The position numbers and the translations under genes are program-made. A stretch of DNA of 64,000 bases, taken from positions 748,883 to 812,882 of the forward strand of contig NZ_KZ672952.1 in NCBI RefSeq assembly GCF_002954775.1, read 5' to 3'. A model generated the notes under the pieces. It made no database searches and had not been told where the DNA came from. It worked only from the letters and a program-made list of their open reading frames with translations. Numbering within the stretch: the stretch's first letter is position 1; each line of letters opens with the position of its first letter. Origin of the DNA: Streptomyces geranii (GTDB lineage Bacteria > Actinomycetota > Actinomycetes > Streptomycetales > Streptomycetaceae). Shown in pieces: positions 46,838 through 57,000 of the stretch.

Positions 46838-47778
46838 CCACGATCCTGGACACCACCACTGGGCAGCCGGCCACCGGTACCACGCCCCCGGGCGTTAGGC
46901 GGCCGAGGATCCGGCTGCGCGCGGAGCCCGGCCGAAGCCGTCACAGCACCCGCACCAAGGCCCTGGTCATCTCCGGTCTGGTGCTCTTCACGGTCTACTC
47001 GCTGGCCCCGGTCTGGTGGCTGATCGTCGCGGCGACCAAAAGCCGGGGCGAGCTGTACACGTCCAACGGCCTGTGGTTCACGGACATCAACCTCTGGAAC
47101 AACCTCAAGGACCTCTTCACCTACCAGGACGGCATCTTCCTCAGGTGGATGGGGAACACCCTGTTCTACGGCGTCGTCGGCACCGCCGGCATGACTCTGG
47201 TCTGCGTGGCCTGCGGCTATGGCCTGGCCATGTACGAGTTCCGGGGCCGCGGCTTCCTCATGGGCTGCATCATCGGCTCCTTCCTGGTGCCGGGCGCCCT
47301 GCTCACCATCCCGTCCTTCCTGCTCTTCACCGACCTGGGCATGGTCGACACCGCCACAGCGATGATCGTGCCGAGTTTCTTCAACGCCTTCTCCGTCTAC
47401 CTCGCCAAGGTGTACGCCGAAGGGGCCATCCCGCCGGAGCTCCTGGAGGCCGCACGCATCGACGGCGCAGGCGAGTACCGCATCTTCTTCCAGATCGGTG
47501 CCCGCCTGATGTCCACCGGCGCGGCCACGATCTTCCTGCTCGGGTTCGTGGGGATGTGGAACTCGTTCTTCGGGCCCCTGGTGTTCCTGCGCAGCAGCGA
47601 GAAGTGGACCGTCATGCTCGGCCTGTACTCCTGGCTGAAGGTGAAGACCGACAGTTCGGTCGACCTGGTCAGCCTGGTCGTCGTCGGCTCGATCATCTCC
47701 CTCATCCCGATGGTGATCCTCATGCTCTCCATGCAGCGGTACTGGCGTACCGGTGTCACCCTCGGCAGCCTGAAGTAG
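46834..47778 (+). CDS. Sugar ABC transporter permease, MalG-like
   Basis: A 314-residue membrane protein with a ~45-residue polar N-terminus, six helices and the EAA loop LLEAARIDGAGEYRIFFQI. The frame is open far upstream (to 45949), but the ATG at 46834 overlapping the previous stop is the natural start. No ATPase gene follows; importers of this type in Streptomyces generally share the ATPase MsiK encoded elsewhere. The second GH51 gene follows after 37 bp. Confidence 0.93.
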   Translation: MTTILDTTTGQPATGTTPPGVRRPRIRLRAEPGRSRHSTRTKALVISGLVLFTVYSLAPVWWLIVAATKSRGELYTSNGLWFTDINLWNNLKDLFTYQDGIFLRWMGNTLFYGVVGTAGMTLVCVACGYGLAMYEFRGRGFLMGCIIGSFLVPGALLTIPSFLLFTDLGMVDTATAMIVPSFFNAFSVYLAKVYAEGAIPPELLEAARIDGAGEYRIFFQIGARLMSTGAATIFLLGFVGMWNSFFGPLVFLRSSEKWTVMLGLYSWLKVKTDSSVDLVSLVVVGSIISLIPMVILMLSMQRYWRTGVTLGSLK

Positions 47779-47815
47779 CCCTGGGCCGGACGGGAAAGAA
47801 GAAAGGCAACCCCAC

Positions 47816-50185
47816 ATGCATCAGTCCAGGGCGGTCATCACGGTCGACGCCTCGGCGGCGGGAACACCCATCAGTCCCGATATCTTCGGGATCTTCTTCG
47901 AGGACCTCAACCACGCCGCGGACGGCGGCCTGTACGCGGAACTCGTCCGCAACCGGTCCTTCTCGTACTCGGAGGACGACCGCACCGACTGGCATTCCCT
48001 GACCGGTTGGGAACTCATCGGAGCCGCCGGAGTGACGGCGGGCGCGGACGGCCGCCCGTACGCCGAACTGCGCGTGGGCGACCCGGGTACCGCGGCGGGC
48101 CTGCGCAACGGCGGCTTCGGAGGGATCGCCATCACGGCCGGCGCCCGCTACACCGTGCGGGTCCTGGCCCGCAGCGTCGCAGGCGGACCGGCGGAACTCA
48201 CCGCACTCCTGGAGACGACGGTCGGCGCGACACTGGGCGCGGTGACCGTCGGTACGGTCGCCTCCGACGAATGGACCTGGTACACCGGCACGGTCGAGGC
48301 CACGTCGACCGATCCCGACGCACGTTTCACCATCCTCGCGGACACCCGAGGCTCACTCCACCTGGCATTCGTCTCGCTCTTCCCCGAAGCCACCTACCGC
48401 AACCGGCCGAACGGGCTGCGCGCCGATCTCGCACAGGCGATCGCCGACCTGAAGCCGAAGTTCGTCCGATTCCCCGGCGGCTGTCTCGTCCACGGTGACG
48501 GCCTGGGCAACATGTACCGCTGGAAGGACACGCTCGGCCCGCTGGAGTCGCGCCGCACCCAGCGGAACCTGTGGGGCTACCACCAGTCCGCCGGGCTCGG
48601 CTACTTCGAGTACTTCCAGTTCTGCGAGGACATCGGCGCCAAGCCTCTTCCGGTGGTCGCCGCCGGGGTCTGCTGCCAGAACACACCGGGCGGGCAGCAG
48701 GCCATCGGCGAGGAGGACATGCCGGCGTACATCGAGGAGGTGCTGGATCTCGTCGAGTACGCCAACGGACCGGCGGACTCCCCCTGGGGCTCGGTGCGGG
48801 CGGCGGCCGGCCACCCCGAGCCGTTCGGCCTCGAGTACCTGGGCATCGGCAACGAGGACCTCATCACCCCCGCGTTCAAGGACCGCTTCGCCCGCATCCA
48901 CGAGGCACTGCGTGAACACCACCCGGAGCTCACCCTGATCGGGACGGCCGGCCCCTCGCCGGTCGGCGACGAATGGGAGGCCGGCTGGGACTTCGCCCGC
49001 AAGCTCGGCGTCGAGGTGGTGGACGAGCACGCTTATAAAAGCCCGCGGTGGTTCCTGGAGAACACCCACCGGTTCGACGACCTCGACCGCTCCGGCCCGA
49101 AGGTCTACGTCGGCGAGTACGCCGCCCGGTCCAACACCATGCTCAGCGCGCTCGCCGAGGCCACGTTCATGATTGCCATGGAACGTGCCGGCGACGTGGT
49201 CCAACTGTCCTCCTACGCCCCGCTGCTGGCCAAGGTGGGCAACACCCAGTGGGTGCCGGACCTGATCTACTTCGACAACACCCGCGTCCACAAGACGCTC
49301 AACTACCACGTCCAGCAGATGCATTCGGTGAACTCCGGCGACACCCGGCTGCCGCTGACCGTCTCCGGCGGCCCGGCCGACCCCGCCCGGCCAGAGCCGG
49401 ATTCCGACCGGCGCGGCATCAGCCTCGGCACCTGCGCCTCCCGGGCGGAGTTCGCCGACATCCGGGTGAACGGCAGTGCGTCCGGCGGCTGGGAGCCGCT
49501 GGCCGGGACATGGGAGGCCGTCGAAGGCGTTCTCCGCCAGACCGACGACGACGGGCAGGCCGTAGCCGTCCTGGCCGCCACGGCACCGGCCGGGGACTGC
49601 GTCATCACCCTGCGGGCCCGGCGTACGGGCGGGGCAGAGGGCTTCATCGTCGGCTTCGGACGGACCGCCCCGGGCGACCACTACCAGTGGAACCTCGGAG
49701 GCTGGAAGAACCTCTCCCTCACCCTTCAGCGCAGCGACGACACCATCGTCCACGACCTGGTCGATCCGGTACCGCACCCCATGGAGACCGGCCGCTGGTA
49801 CGACGTCCGGATCGAACTGCGCGGCAGCCACATCCGCTGCTTCCTCGACGGAACACCGGTCCACGACCTGGTCGACGTACGGCGTGCCCCGGAGCGCTTC
49901 GCCGTCTCCTCCGTCCGCGACAGCCGGACCGGGGACGTGATCGTCAAGGTCGCCAACACGACCGCGAACACGGTGACCACCGTTCTCGACCTCCGCACTC
50001 AGGATGAGCGGTTCCCGCAGGTCACCGCGACCGTCCTGACCGCCGACCCGGATGACGGCAAGCCGTTCGCCCCGGCCCCCGCCGATCCGGTCACCGTGGC
50101 TCTGCCGCCCTCCGAGCCGGCCGAGCACGAACTGCCGCCGTACTCCTTCACCGTCTTCCGCGCGACGCGGCACCCCGCTTCCTGA
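47816..50185 (+). CDS. Alpha-L-arabinofuranosidase, GH51 (large form with extra C-terminal sandwich)
   Basis: A 789-residue GH51 enzyme. A carbohydrate-binding-like N-terminal sandwich (about 60-195) precedes the barrel. RFPGGCLVHGDG is conserved, the acid/base is E347 in LGIGNEDLITP and the nucleophile E434 is in VYVGEYAAR. A laminin-G-like module (about 540-700) is inserted before or within the C-terminal sandwich and may bind polymer. No signal peptide, so like the other GH51 it is intracellular. It is the fourth gene of the importer operon. The shorter GH51 at 24168 is only distantly similar, so the two probably divide linkages. Confidence 0.93.
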   Translation: MHQSRAVITVDASAAGTPISPDIFGIFFEDLNHAADGGLYAELVRNRSFSYSEDDRTDWHSLTGWELIGAAGVTAGADGRPYAELRVGDPGTAAGLRNGGFGGIAITAGARYTVRVLARSVAGGPAELTALLETTVGATLGAVTVGTVASDEWTWYTGTVEATSTDPDARFTILADTRGSLHLAFVSLFPEATYRNRPNGLRADLAQAIADLKPKFVRFPGGCLVHGDGLGNMYRWKDTLGPLESRRTQRNLWGYHQSAGLGYFEYFQFCEDIGAKPLPVVAAGVCCQNTPGGQQAIGEEDMPAYIEEVLDLVEYANGPADSPWGSVRAAAGHPEPFGLEYLGIGNEDLITPAFKDRFARIHEALREHHPELTLIGTAGPSPVGDEWEAGWDFARKLGVEVVDEHAYKSPRWFLENTHRFDDLDRSGPKVYVGEYAARSNTMLSALAEATFMIAMERAGDVVQLSSYAPLLAKVGNTQWVPDLIYFDNTRVHKTLNYHVQQMHSVNSGDTRLPLTVSGGPADPARPEPDSDRRGISLGTCASRAEFADIRVNGSASGGWEPLAGTWEAVEGVLRQTDDDGQAVAVLAATAPAGDCVITLRARRTGGAEGFIVGFGRTAPGDHYQWNLGGWKNLSLTLQRSDDTIVHDLVDPVPHPMETGRWYDVRIELRGSHIRCFLDGTPVHDLVDVRRAPERFAVSSVRDSRTGDVIVKVANTTANTVTTVLDLRTQDERFPQVTATVLTADPDDGKPFAPAPADPVTVALPPSEPAEHELPPYSFTVFRATRHPAS

Positions 50186-50244
50186 ACACCGGAGCGTTCC
50201 CGGAGTTCTCCTGACCACCGCCCGACCGAAAGGGACGTTTCGCC

Positions 50245-53200
50245 ATGCTTGAATCCGCTCTGAGTCGCCGTCGTTTCGTCCAGACAGCCGCCGTCGGAGC
50301 CGCCGCCACGGCGAGCAGCTGGCTCTGGCAGTCGGCGCCCGCCGCCTACGCGGCCGAGTCCGCAAGGACCAGGGCCGCCGGACTGGTCGACAGACTCGTC
50401 CTCGGCGACGAGGACTCCGAAACCGCCCATGCCCTCATCACCGACGGCAGCTCCGTCGTGACGGGTGGCAACGCTGTCAAGGCGCGCGTGGCCACCCCCC
50501 TCGACCCGGCCACGGTCCGGGGCGGCGAACTCCGCTTCACCATGAAGACCGACCCCTCGGCACAGAACTACCTGACCCTGAAGCTGTGGGGCGAGGACAG
50601 TTCGGCGTACACCACCCTCGCCTACCTCAACGGCGAGCAGATCGGCTTCCGCCGCAACTCAGACTACGAGCCGTTCAGCTTCGGCTTCTCCAAGCCGGTC
50701 CCTGGCCGCTTCTACTACTCGACCGTGATGCTGCCGATCGAGATGACCACCGGCCGCGAGCAGGTGGAGATCACCCTGCGCACCTACGACGGCGGCTACT
50801 CCGGCAAGGTGACCTCGAACTCCCGCGGCTACTACGCCGTCTACACCCACACCGCCGGCCTGCTGGACGTGTCCGGCGAGGACCTGCCCTCGTACACCCC
50901 GCCCGCCAGTACCCCGGCCGACCTGAGCGACGACGAGAAGCAGCAGCTCATCGACGACCTGCGGGCGACCCAGATCAACATCTTCAACATCCTGTCCGCC
51001 AATGTCGACGCCTCCGCCTCCGGCAACATGTCGATCGTCCGGTACGTCGACGACCTGCGTTTCTACGCCGGGGCGCTGACCACCGACTGGTGCCCGGCCA
51101 CCACGGCGGCGGAGCGGAAGACCGCCCTGCTGCGGCTCTTCAAGTGCGTCGACAACCACGTCAAGGACTACTACGGAAACACCGGACTGGTCCTGCGCGG
51201 CGGCCACCAGGGCGACTGGGGCGGCTACTACGGCGCACTCGGCGAAGCCCTCTACATCGCCGAGAACGTCATCGCCGACGACGACATCTACGGCCAGGAC
51301 GCCTTCACCGCCTTCCTCGACGAGGAGTTCACCACCGGCACGGAGAACGGGAACACCTCACTCAAGGACGTCGACTTCGACGGCTCCACCCTGACCCGGC
51401 GGGCCGCCTGGGGGCGTTGCCTCAAGGCCAACTTCGACTTCGCCCGCGCCCGGCTGTCGTACATCTACAACCAGGTGCTCTACACCTACGAAGGCGCCTG
51501 GGAGGCCCACGAGGGTCTGCGCGTCATCGGCTCCTCCTTCTACGAGGGCCGGGCCCGCAGCCACGCCATCCTCGGCGAGGCCCTCGGCTTCGTCCCCTTC
51601 CTCGGCGAAGAGGTCCTGGTGGGCCCGGACGGCGAGGACCTCGACCTGTACCACTCGCTCTTCTACCACGACACCCAGGCACGCTTCACCGACGACTTCG
51701 TCCAGATCGTCGGCAAGGGCCTCGCCAAGAGCAAACTCGACGCGGACGGCGAGATCGTACGGCGCCTGCCCTACGGCAAGCACTACACCGGCATCACCGC
51801 GGCCGGCCTGACCCGCGAGAACACCTACGTCGGCAACTACGGCGAGGAGGCTTCCCGTTACTGCGGCGAGTACTTCTTCAAGACCCTCGGTCACAAGGGC
51901 GACGAGCAGCTCAACGACGACATCCTCAAACTGACCCTGACCAACCTCCACGCCCGCGGTTTCACCCGCTACGCGGGGGCCGACGACGCCGGTGAGAACC
52001 GGCTGATGCGCACCGAGGGCTTCATCGACGAGCGCAACATCTACGTCCCTGGCATCCCCGGCTACTCGACCCGCAGCAACTGGGGCCAGTCGCTGTTCCT
52101 GGCCGCCGTCGAAGCGCACATGAAGTCCGACCCCGGCCGCTACGCGGGCTCCGAGTGGACCGAGTACCGGGGTTACGCGGCCGAGGCGGTCGGCTTCACC
52201 CAGCAGCAGCTCGCCGACCACCAGTACTTCAACCACTTCGACTACGTCACCGCCTGGCCCAAGGTCGACCTGCGGATCGCCGAGACCTGGGCCTACCTCA
52301 AGACCCGGGAGCCGGCCGGGAAGGTGCTGCCGCAGACCGACTTCGGCGCCTACAGCTCCACCGAGATCAGCGCGCTGGGCGTGAACCCGGACGACTACCG
52401 GCAGTTCGCCTGGGTCGACATCGACAACATGTTCGTCTCCCTGCGCGACGGCGACCTGCGGATCTTCGGTTCGCTGTTCGTGCAGAACCGGGGCGTCGCC
52501 GGGAGCGGCCGGCTGCACGTGATCGCCCCGACGTACGAACACATCGTGCAACTGCACACCAACGGCCTGTTCCAGCACCGCGACTACTGGGCCCGCACCG
52601 ACAACATCGACGCCGACTTCATGGAGGACATCGGCACCGGCGACAACTGGGCGCCGCAGGCGCTCGCCGGGGAGATCTGCCCGATCGCCTACCAGCCGGG
52701 CGTCGGCACCGTCCAGCGGGAGAACTTCGAGGCCGACACCCCCTACTCCGGCTACACCGACTTCCTCACCGCCCGCTACGGCTCCTATCTCTTCGGCGTC
52801 AACACCACCCGCAAGGACTACGGCAACAAGCAGACCTACCAGCTCGCCGTCCCCACCAGCCACCGCGGGTCCACCATCCTCGACCTGGTCTCCGGGAAGA
52901 AGCTCAAGATCAGCGACGGCAAGGTCTCCGTCGCGCCCTTCACCGCAGTGATCCTCAGGCTCTCCGAGGGCACGACCGAGGTTCTGCTGCCCTCCGTCGT
53001 CCGCTACGCCGCCGCCCTGCCCGGCGACAACGACATCGGCCTCACCTGGACGTCGACCGCGGGCGCGGAGTCGTACACGATCAAGCGCGCCACCCGTGAG
53101 AGCGGCGACTACGAGACCGTCGCGAGCGGCGTCAAGGGCTTGTACTGGAGCGACACGAAGGCCAAGCGGGGCCGCACGTACTACTATTCGGTCACCGCCG

Positions 53201-54786
53201 TGAACAGCGCCGGGCGCGGCTGGGCCTCCTGGCGCGCCGAGGCCACGCTCGCGGCACCGACGTCCGCGAACCTGCTCGGCACCTGCTGGCGCGACGACCG
53301 GCTCGGCTCGCAGACCAAGGGCAGGTCGTCCGTGAGCGGCGCGACGATCTCCATCGCCGGCGGGAACGGCACCGGACTCGGCAAGGGCGACGACTACCGG
53401 GTGGACAGCCGGGACATCGAGGACTCGCTGCTGTTCGTCAGCCGGGTCCTCGCCGGAAGCGGATCCGTCACGGCCCGGGTCGACGACCGAAGGGGCGCCC
53501 TGACCGGCCTGATGCTGCGCGACAAGATCGACGCCAACACGCGCTATCTCTACTTCGGCGTCGACGCCGACGGCAAGCTCGTCCTCGGCAACCGCGACCG
53601 GGACAGCCGCCACGACTGGCAGGACCAGGTCCGCTCCCCCCGCTCCGCGGACGTCAGCGACTTCAGCGCCGCCGACTACCCCTACCTGCGGCTGACCCGC
53701 GACTACCAGACCCACCAGGTCGTCGCGTTCGCCTCACCCGAGGGCAGCACCTGGACCTACGTCGGCTCCATGCTCATGCCCCTCCCCTACGCCGTGCACG
53801 CCGGCGTGGCCGCCTCCGGCGACGCGACCCTCGCCACCGTCAAGGTGCAGGACGCCCGCAACGGCGCGCTGCTGCCGTACATCGCCGCCCGCACGGACGA
53901 CAAGGCCACCGTCGCCTGGAACAAGCCCGAGGACGCCGTCGGCTTCACCCTCTACCGGACCACCGACGCCGAGACGGCCGCCACCGACCCGCTGAAAAGC
54001 CCCGTCGGCTGGGACAAGGTCGCCACCGACACCCGGGAACGCAGCTGGACCCAGAAGGAACTGCGCCACGGCAGACGCTGGTTCAAGGTCTCGGCCTCGC
54101 TCTCGGACGGCGGCAGCGCGGTCTCCGCGGACTCCGTGGTCGCGGTCGCCGAGACCCTCGCCCAGGTCCTCGCCACGGCCCGCAGGACCGACGCGTCGGC
54201 CTACATGGAGGACAGCTACACCGCCTTCACCGCCGAACTCGACCGTATCGAGACCGAGGGCGCGAACTCCGGTGCCGACCTGGACGCCCTCATCGACGCC
54301 GTGTACGCCTCGTACGACCTGCTGGAATCCAACCGCAAGCTGGTGGTGGGAGCGATCCGGTCGCTGCGGGCCGTCGCCCTCCCGACCTACTACGCCGCGT
54401 ACGGCTCCGACGCCCTCGGTGTCCTGAGCCAGGTCACCACCGCCAGTGGCGACACCGCCAAGGAGCAGGCCACCTTCACGGTGGTGGCCGGGCTCGCCGA
54501 CTCCGCCGGCTTCTCGTTCCGCTCCGCCGACGGCCGCTACCTGCGCCACTCCGGCTTCCGCATCCGGCTCGACACCAACAACAACTCCTCCCTGTTCGCG
54601 CAGGACGCGACCTTCCACGCCGTCACCGGATCCGGTGACGACCAGGCGGTGCGGCTGATGTCGCACAACTTCCCCACCCGGTGCGTCCGCCACCGGAACT
54701 ACCAGCTCTGGGTGGACGAGTACGACTCCACCAACTCCCTCCTCCAGTCCGACAGCTCCTTCATCCCCCTCCCGCCCTCCTTCTGA
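50245..54786 (+). CDS. Tat-exported multidomain enzyme with AbfB (CBM42) module; catalytic family unrecognised
   Basis: A 1513-residue secreted protein. The twin-arginine signal SRRRFVQTAAVG precedes an Ala-rich core. Residues ~40-215 look like a beta-sandwich. About 225-700 is rich in aromatic helical repeats (GHQGDWGGYYGALGEALYIA, NWGQSLFLAAVEAHM), suggesting an alpha/alpha toroid. About 720-930 is another sandwich (DNMFVSLRDGDLRIFGSLFV), an order known from some polysaccharide lyases. Then come FN3-like (about 920-1025), a concanavalin-like domain (1030-1190), FN3-like (1195-1300), a FIVAR-like helical segment, and a C-terminal AbfB/CBM42 module (about 1360-1513) that binds arabinofuranose branches. 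I recognise no catalytic motif. It follows the importer operon by 59 bp. Confidence 0.85.
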   Translation: MLESALSRRRFVQTAAVGAAATASSWLWQSAPAAYAAESARTRAAGLVDRLVLGDEDSETAHALITDGSSVVTGGNAVKARVATPLDPATVRGGELRFTMKTDPSAQNYLTLKLWGEDSSAYTTLAYLNGEQIGFRRNSDYEPFSFGFSKPVPGRFYYSTVMLPIEMTTGREQVEITLRTYDGGYSGKVTSNSRGYYAVYTHTAGLLDVSGEDLPSYTPPASTPADLSDDEKQQLIDDLRATQINIFNILSANVDASASGNMSIVRYVDDLRFYAGALTTDWCPATTAAERKTALLRLFKCVDNHVKDYYGNTGLVLRGGHQGDWGGYYGALGEALYIAENVIADDDIYGQDAFTAFLDEEFTTGTENGNTSLKDVDFDGSTLTRRAAWGRCLKANFDFARARLSYIYNQVLYTYEGAWEAHEGLRVIGSSFYEGRARSHAILGEALGFVPFLGEEVLVGPDGEDLDLYHSLFYHDTQARFTDDFVQIVGKGLAKSKLDADGEIVRRLPYGKHYTGITAAGLTRENTYVGNYGEEASRYCGEYFFKTLGHKGDEQLNDDILKLTLTNLHARGFTRYAGADDAGENRLMRTEGFIDERNIYVPGIPGYSTRSNWGQSLFLAAVEAHMKSDPGRYAGSEWTEYRGYAAEAVGFTQQQLADHQYFNHFDYVTAWPKVDLRIAETWAYLKTREPAGKVLPQTDFGAYSSTEISALGVNPDDYRQFAWVDIDNMFVSLRDGDLRIFGSLFVQNRGVAGSGRLHVIAPTYEHIVQLHTNGLFQHRDYWARTDNIDADFMEDIGTGDNWAPQALAGEICPIAYQPGVGTVQRENFEADTPYSGYTDFLTARYGSYLFGVNTTRKDYGNKQTYQLAVPTSHRGSTILDLVSGKKLKISDGKVSVAPFTAVILRLSEGTTEVLLPSVVRYAAALPGDNDIGLTWTSTAGAESYTIKRATRESGDYETVASGVKGLYWSDTKAKRGRTYYYSVTAVNSAGRGWASWRAEATLAAPTSANLLGTCWRDDRLGSQTKGRSSVSGATISIAGGNGTGLGKGDDYRVDSRDIEDSLLFVSRVLAGSGSVTARVDDRRGALTGLMLRDKIDANTRYLYFGVDADGKLVLGNRDRDSRHDWQDQVRSPRSADVSDFSAADYPYLRLTRDYQTHQVVAFASPEGSTWTYVGSMLMPLPYAVHAGVAASGDATLATVKVQDARNGALLPYIAARTDDKATVAWNKPEDAVGFTLYRTTDAETAATDPLKSPVGWDKVATDTRERSWTQKELRHGRRWFKVSASLSDGGSAVSADSVVAVAETLAQVLATARRTDASAYMEDSYTAFTAELDRIETEGANSGADLDALIDAVYASYDLLESNRKLVVGAIRSLRAVALPTYYAAYGSDALGVLSQVTTASGDTAKEQATFTVVAGLADSAGFSFRSADGRYLRHSGFRIRLDTNNNSSLFAQDATFHAVTGSGDDQAVRLMSHNFPTRCVRHRNYQLWVDEYDSTNSLLQSDSSFIPLPPSF

Positions 54787-54889
54787 AGCAAGCCCCTGGT
54801 CGAGATGCCGCCGCCGTCCGTCCCCCACCGGCCGGCGGCGGCCTCACACCGCACAACTCCATAACCTCGCCATTTACTTGGAGAGAAAA

Positions 54890-56575
54890 ATGCAGGAAAA
54901 CAACGCCCGCCAACGCAGTCGGCGCGATGTTCTCAAGGCAGCGGCCGGTGTGTCCGCCGCGGCCGTGACCACTCCCCTGCTCACCGCGTCCCCAGCCTCC
55001 GCCGTGACGTACGTCCACCCCGGCCTGCTCCACACCTCGGCCGACCTCACCCGCATTGCCACCCAGGTCTCCGCCGGAGCCCAGCCATGGACCGCGGGCT
55101 GGAACACTCTCACCGCCAACGCCCACGCGGCCAGCGCCTGGACACCCAGCGCGGTCGCCACCATCTACCGGGGCGCCGGGACTCCTGAGAACTACGGCCT
55201 GCTCTACAACGACATCGCCGCCGCCTACCAGAACGCCCTGCGCTGGCGCATCACCGGCACCACCTCGTACGCCGCGTGCGCCGCGACCATCCTCAACGCC
55301 TGGTCGAACACGCTCACCTCGCTCCAGGGAACGGCCGACGTCTTCCTCTCCTCCGGGATCTACGGCTACGAGATCGCGAACGCCGCCGAAATCCTGCGCG
55401 GCTACAGCGGGTTCGACCTCGACGCGTTCAAGACCATGATGCTGAACGTGTTCTACCCGCTCAACAACAACTTCCTGGTCAACCACAACGGCGCCTACCT
55501 CAGCAACTACTGGGCCAGCTGGGACCTGTGCAACATGGCCTCCGTCCTGGCCATCGGCGTCCTCTGCGACGACTCCGCCAAGGTCGACCAGGCCGTGAAC
55601 TACTTCAAGACGGGCGGCGGCATGGGCTCCATAGCCAACGCCGTCCCCTACGTCTACGCCGACCAGGGCCTGGCCCAGTGGCAGGAGAGCGGCCGGGACC
55701 AGGGCCACAGCATGCTCGGCATCGGCCTCATGGCCAGCGTGTGCGAAATGGCCTGGCACCAGGGCATCGACCTCTACGGCTACGACAGCAACCGGTTCAT
55801 GAAGGCGTGCGAGTACGTCGCCAAGTACAACCTCGGCGAGGACGACGTGCCCTTCACCGACTACTACTGGTTCTACGGCGCGCCGGGCGTGTGGTCGGGG
55901 TCCCAGACCTTCACCGAGATCTCCACCGCCGGCCGGGGCGAGGTCCGCCCGGTCTGGGCGCAGCTGTACAACCACTACGCGGTGCGCAAGGGGCTGTTCG
56001 TGCCCAACACCGCCGCGATGGCGAAGGTCGTCGAACCCGAGGGCGGCGGCGGTGACTACGGCCCCAACAGCGGCGGCTACGACCACCTCGGCTTCACCAC
56101 GCTCACCTCGACCGAGCAGGCCCGCACCACCCTGCCGACGGGCGTGACACGGTCGTTCCAGTCGGTCAACTTTCCGTCGTACTACGCCTCGTACGGCTCG
56201 GACAGTCTCGGCTACCTGACACAGGTCACGTCGAGCAGTACAACCGCCGTCAAGCAGCAGGCGAGCCTCACGATCGTGGCTGGCCTCGCCGACTCGGACG
56301 GCTACTCCTTCCGTCTCTCCGACGGCCGCTATCTGCGCCACTTCGGCTTCCGTGTCGTTGCCGCCACCTCCGACGGCACGGCCACCTTCAACGCCGACGC
56401 CACCTTCTACGCCCTGCCGGGCTCAGCCGGTGGGTCAGTGCGCCTGGTGTCGTACAACTACCCCGGGCGCTGCATCCGGCACCGCGGCTTCGAACTCTGG
56501 GTGGACCCCTACGACCTGCTCAACCCCGGCTTCCGGGAGGACAGCTCCTTCGCGCCGGTCACCGCCTGGGCCTGA
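54890..56575 (+). CDS. Tat-exported alginate-lyase-like protein with AbfB (CBM42) module
   Basis: A 561-residue secreted protein. The twin-arginine signal is RSRRDVLKAAAG, cleaved after SPASA. Residues ~40-400 resemble the alginate_lyase (alpha/alpha barrel) family, with HPGLLHTSADL at the start, NNNFLVNHNGAYLSNYWASW in the middle and the likely active-site block WQESGRDQGHSMLG. The C-terminal ~150 residues form an AbfB/CBM42 module closely similar to the preceding protein's. A uronate-cleaving domain with an arabinofuranose binder suggests a glucuronic-acid-bearing arabinogalactan as substrate. The ATG at 54890 follows GGAG; a TTG at 54878 is less likely. A terminator follows. Confidence 0.88.
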   Translation: MQENNARQRSRRDVLKAAAGVSAAAVTTPLLTASPASAVTYVHPGLLHTSADLTRIATQVSAGAQPWTAGWNTLTANAHAASAWTPSAVATIYRGAGTPENYGLLYNDIAAAYQNALRWRITGTTSYAACAATILNAWSNTLTSLQGTADVFLSSGIYGYEIANAAEILRGYSGFDLDAFKTMMLNVFYPLNNNFLVNHNGAYLSNYWASWDLCNMASVLAIGVLCDDSAKVDQAVNYFKTGGGMGSIANAVPYVYADQGLAQWQESGRDQGHSMLGIGLMASVCEMAWHQGIDLYGYDSNRFMKACEYVAKYNLGEDDVPFTDYYWFYGAPGVWSGSQTFTEISTAGRGEVRPVWAQLYNHYAVRKGLFVPNTAAMAKVVEPEGGGGDYGPNSGGYDHLGFTTLTSTEQARTTLPTGVTRSFQSVNFPSYYASYGSDSLGYLTQVTSSSTTAVKQQASLTIVAGLADSDGYSFRLSDGRYLRHFGFRVVAATSDGTATFNADATFYALPGSAGGSVRLVSYNYPGRCIRHRGFELWVDPYDLLNPGFREDSSFAPVTAWA

Positions 56576-57000
56576 GAAAGGACACGTCCCTGCCCCGGCG
56601 TGGGCAGGGACGTGCGGGCTGTACACCGCGGGCGGTGAGGGAGGCTGCGTCTGGCGACGTCATCCGACACACCGGACCGTCGAGACGGCGCGATGCGGGA
56701 CCCAGGGAATGGAACTCCTGACGGCGGTGCGGACCGGCACGTCCGCCGGTGCCCACGCCCTTGCCGCGCTCGTCGGCCGCCTCTGATCGCTCTCCGGCTG
56801 GCTCATCACTCATGGCCCCTGTTCGATGGAGGTGTGACCTTGGGCCTCGGTGAGGAGTGCGCAATCAGGGCTGGGCGGGACTGGCGGACAGAAGGCGCCG
56901 GTTCGGCCGCGTGGTTCAGGATCGACTCGGTGTATGGGAGCCGCGTCACCGTCCAGCGGACCGGCGGACGCACAGACGTCCCATGAACTCCGAGTGCCGA
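56576..57000. other. Convergent spacer without recognisable gene
   Basis: Beyond the terminator, several short open frames overlap on both strands but none has family resemblance, ribosome site and codon bias together. A GGAGGTGTGACC at 56829 is followed by a short frame that does not resemble a known protein. Confidence 0.4.
56583..56614 (+). terminator. Terminator hairpin closing the polysaccharide cluster
   Basis: Perfect 13-bp stem CACGTCCCTGCCC (56583-56595) with 56602-56614 around a 6-base loop, 8 bp after the stop. Confidence 0.85.

Noticed and set aside
51358..53715. A 785-codon minus-strand open frame
   Set aside because: Antisense shadow of the CBM42 enzyme at 50245; long stop-free antisense frames are common in GC-rich genes.
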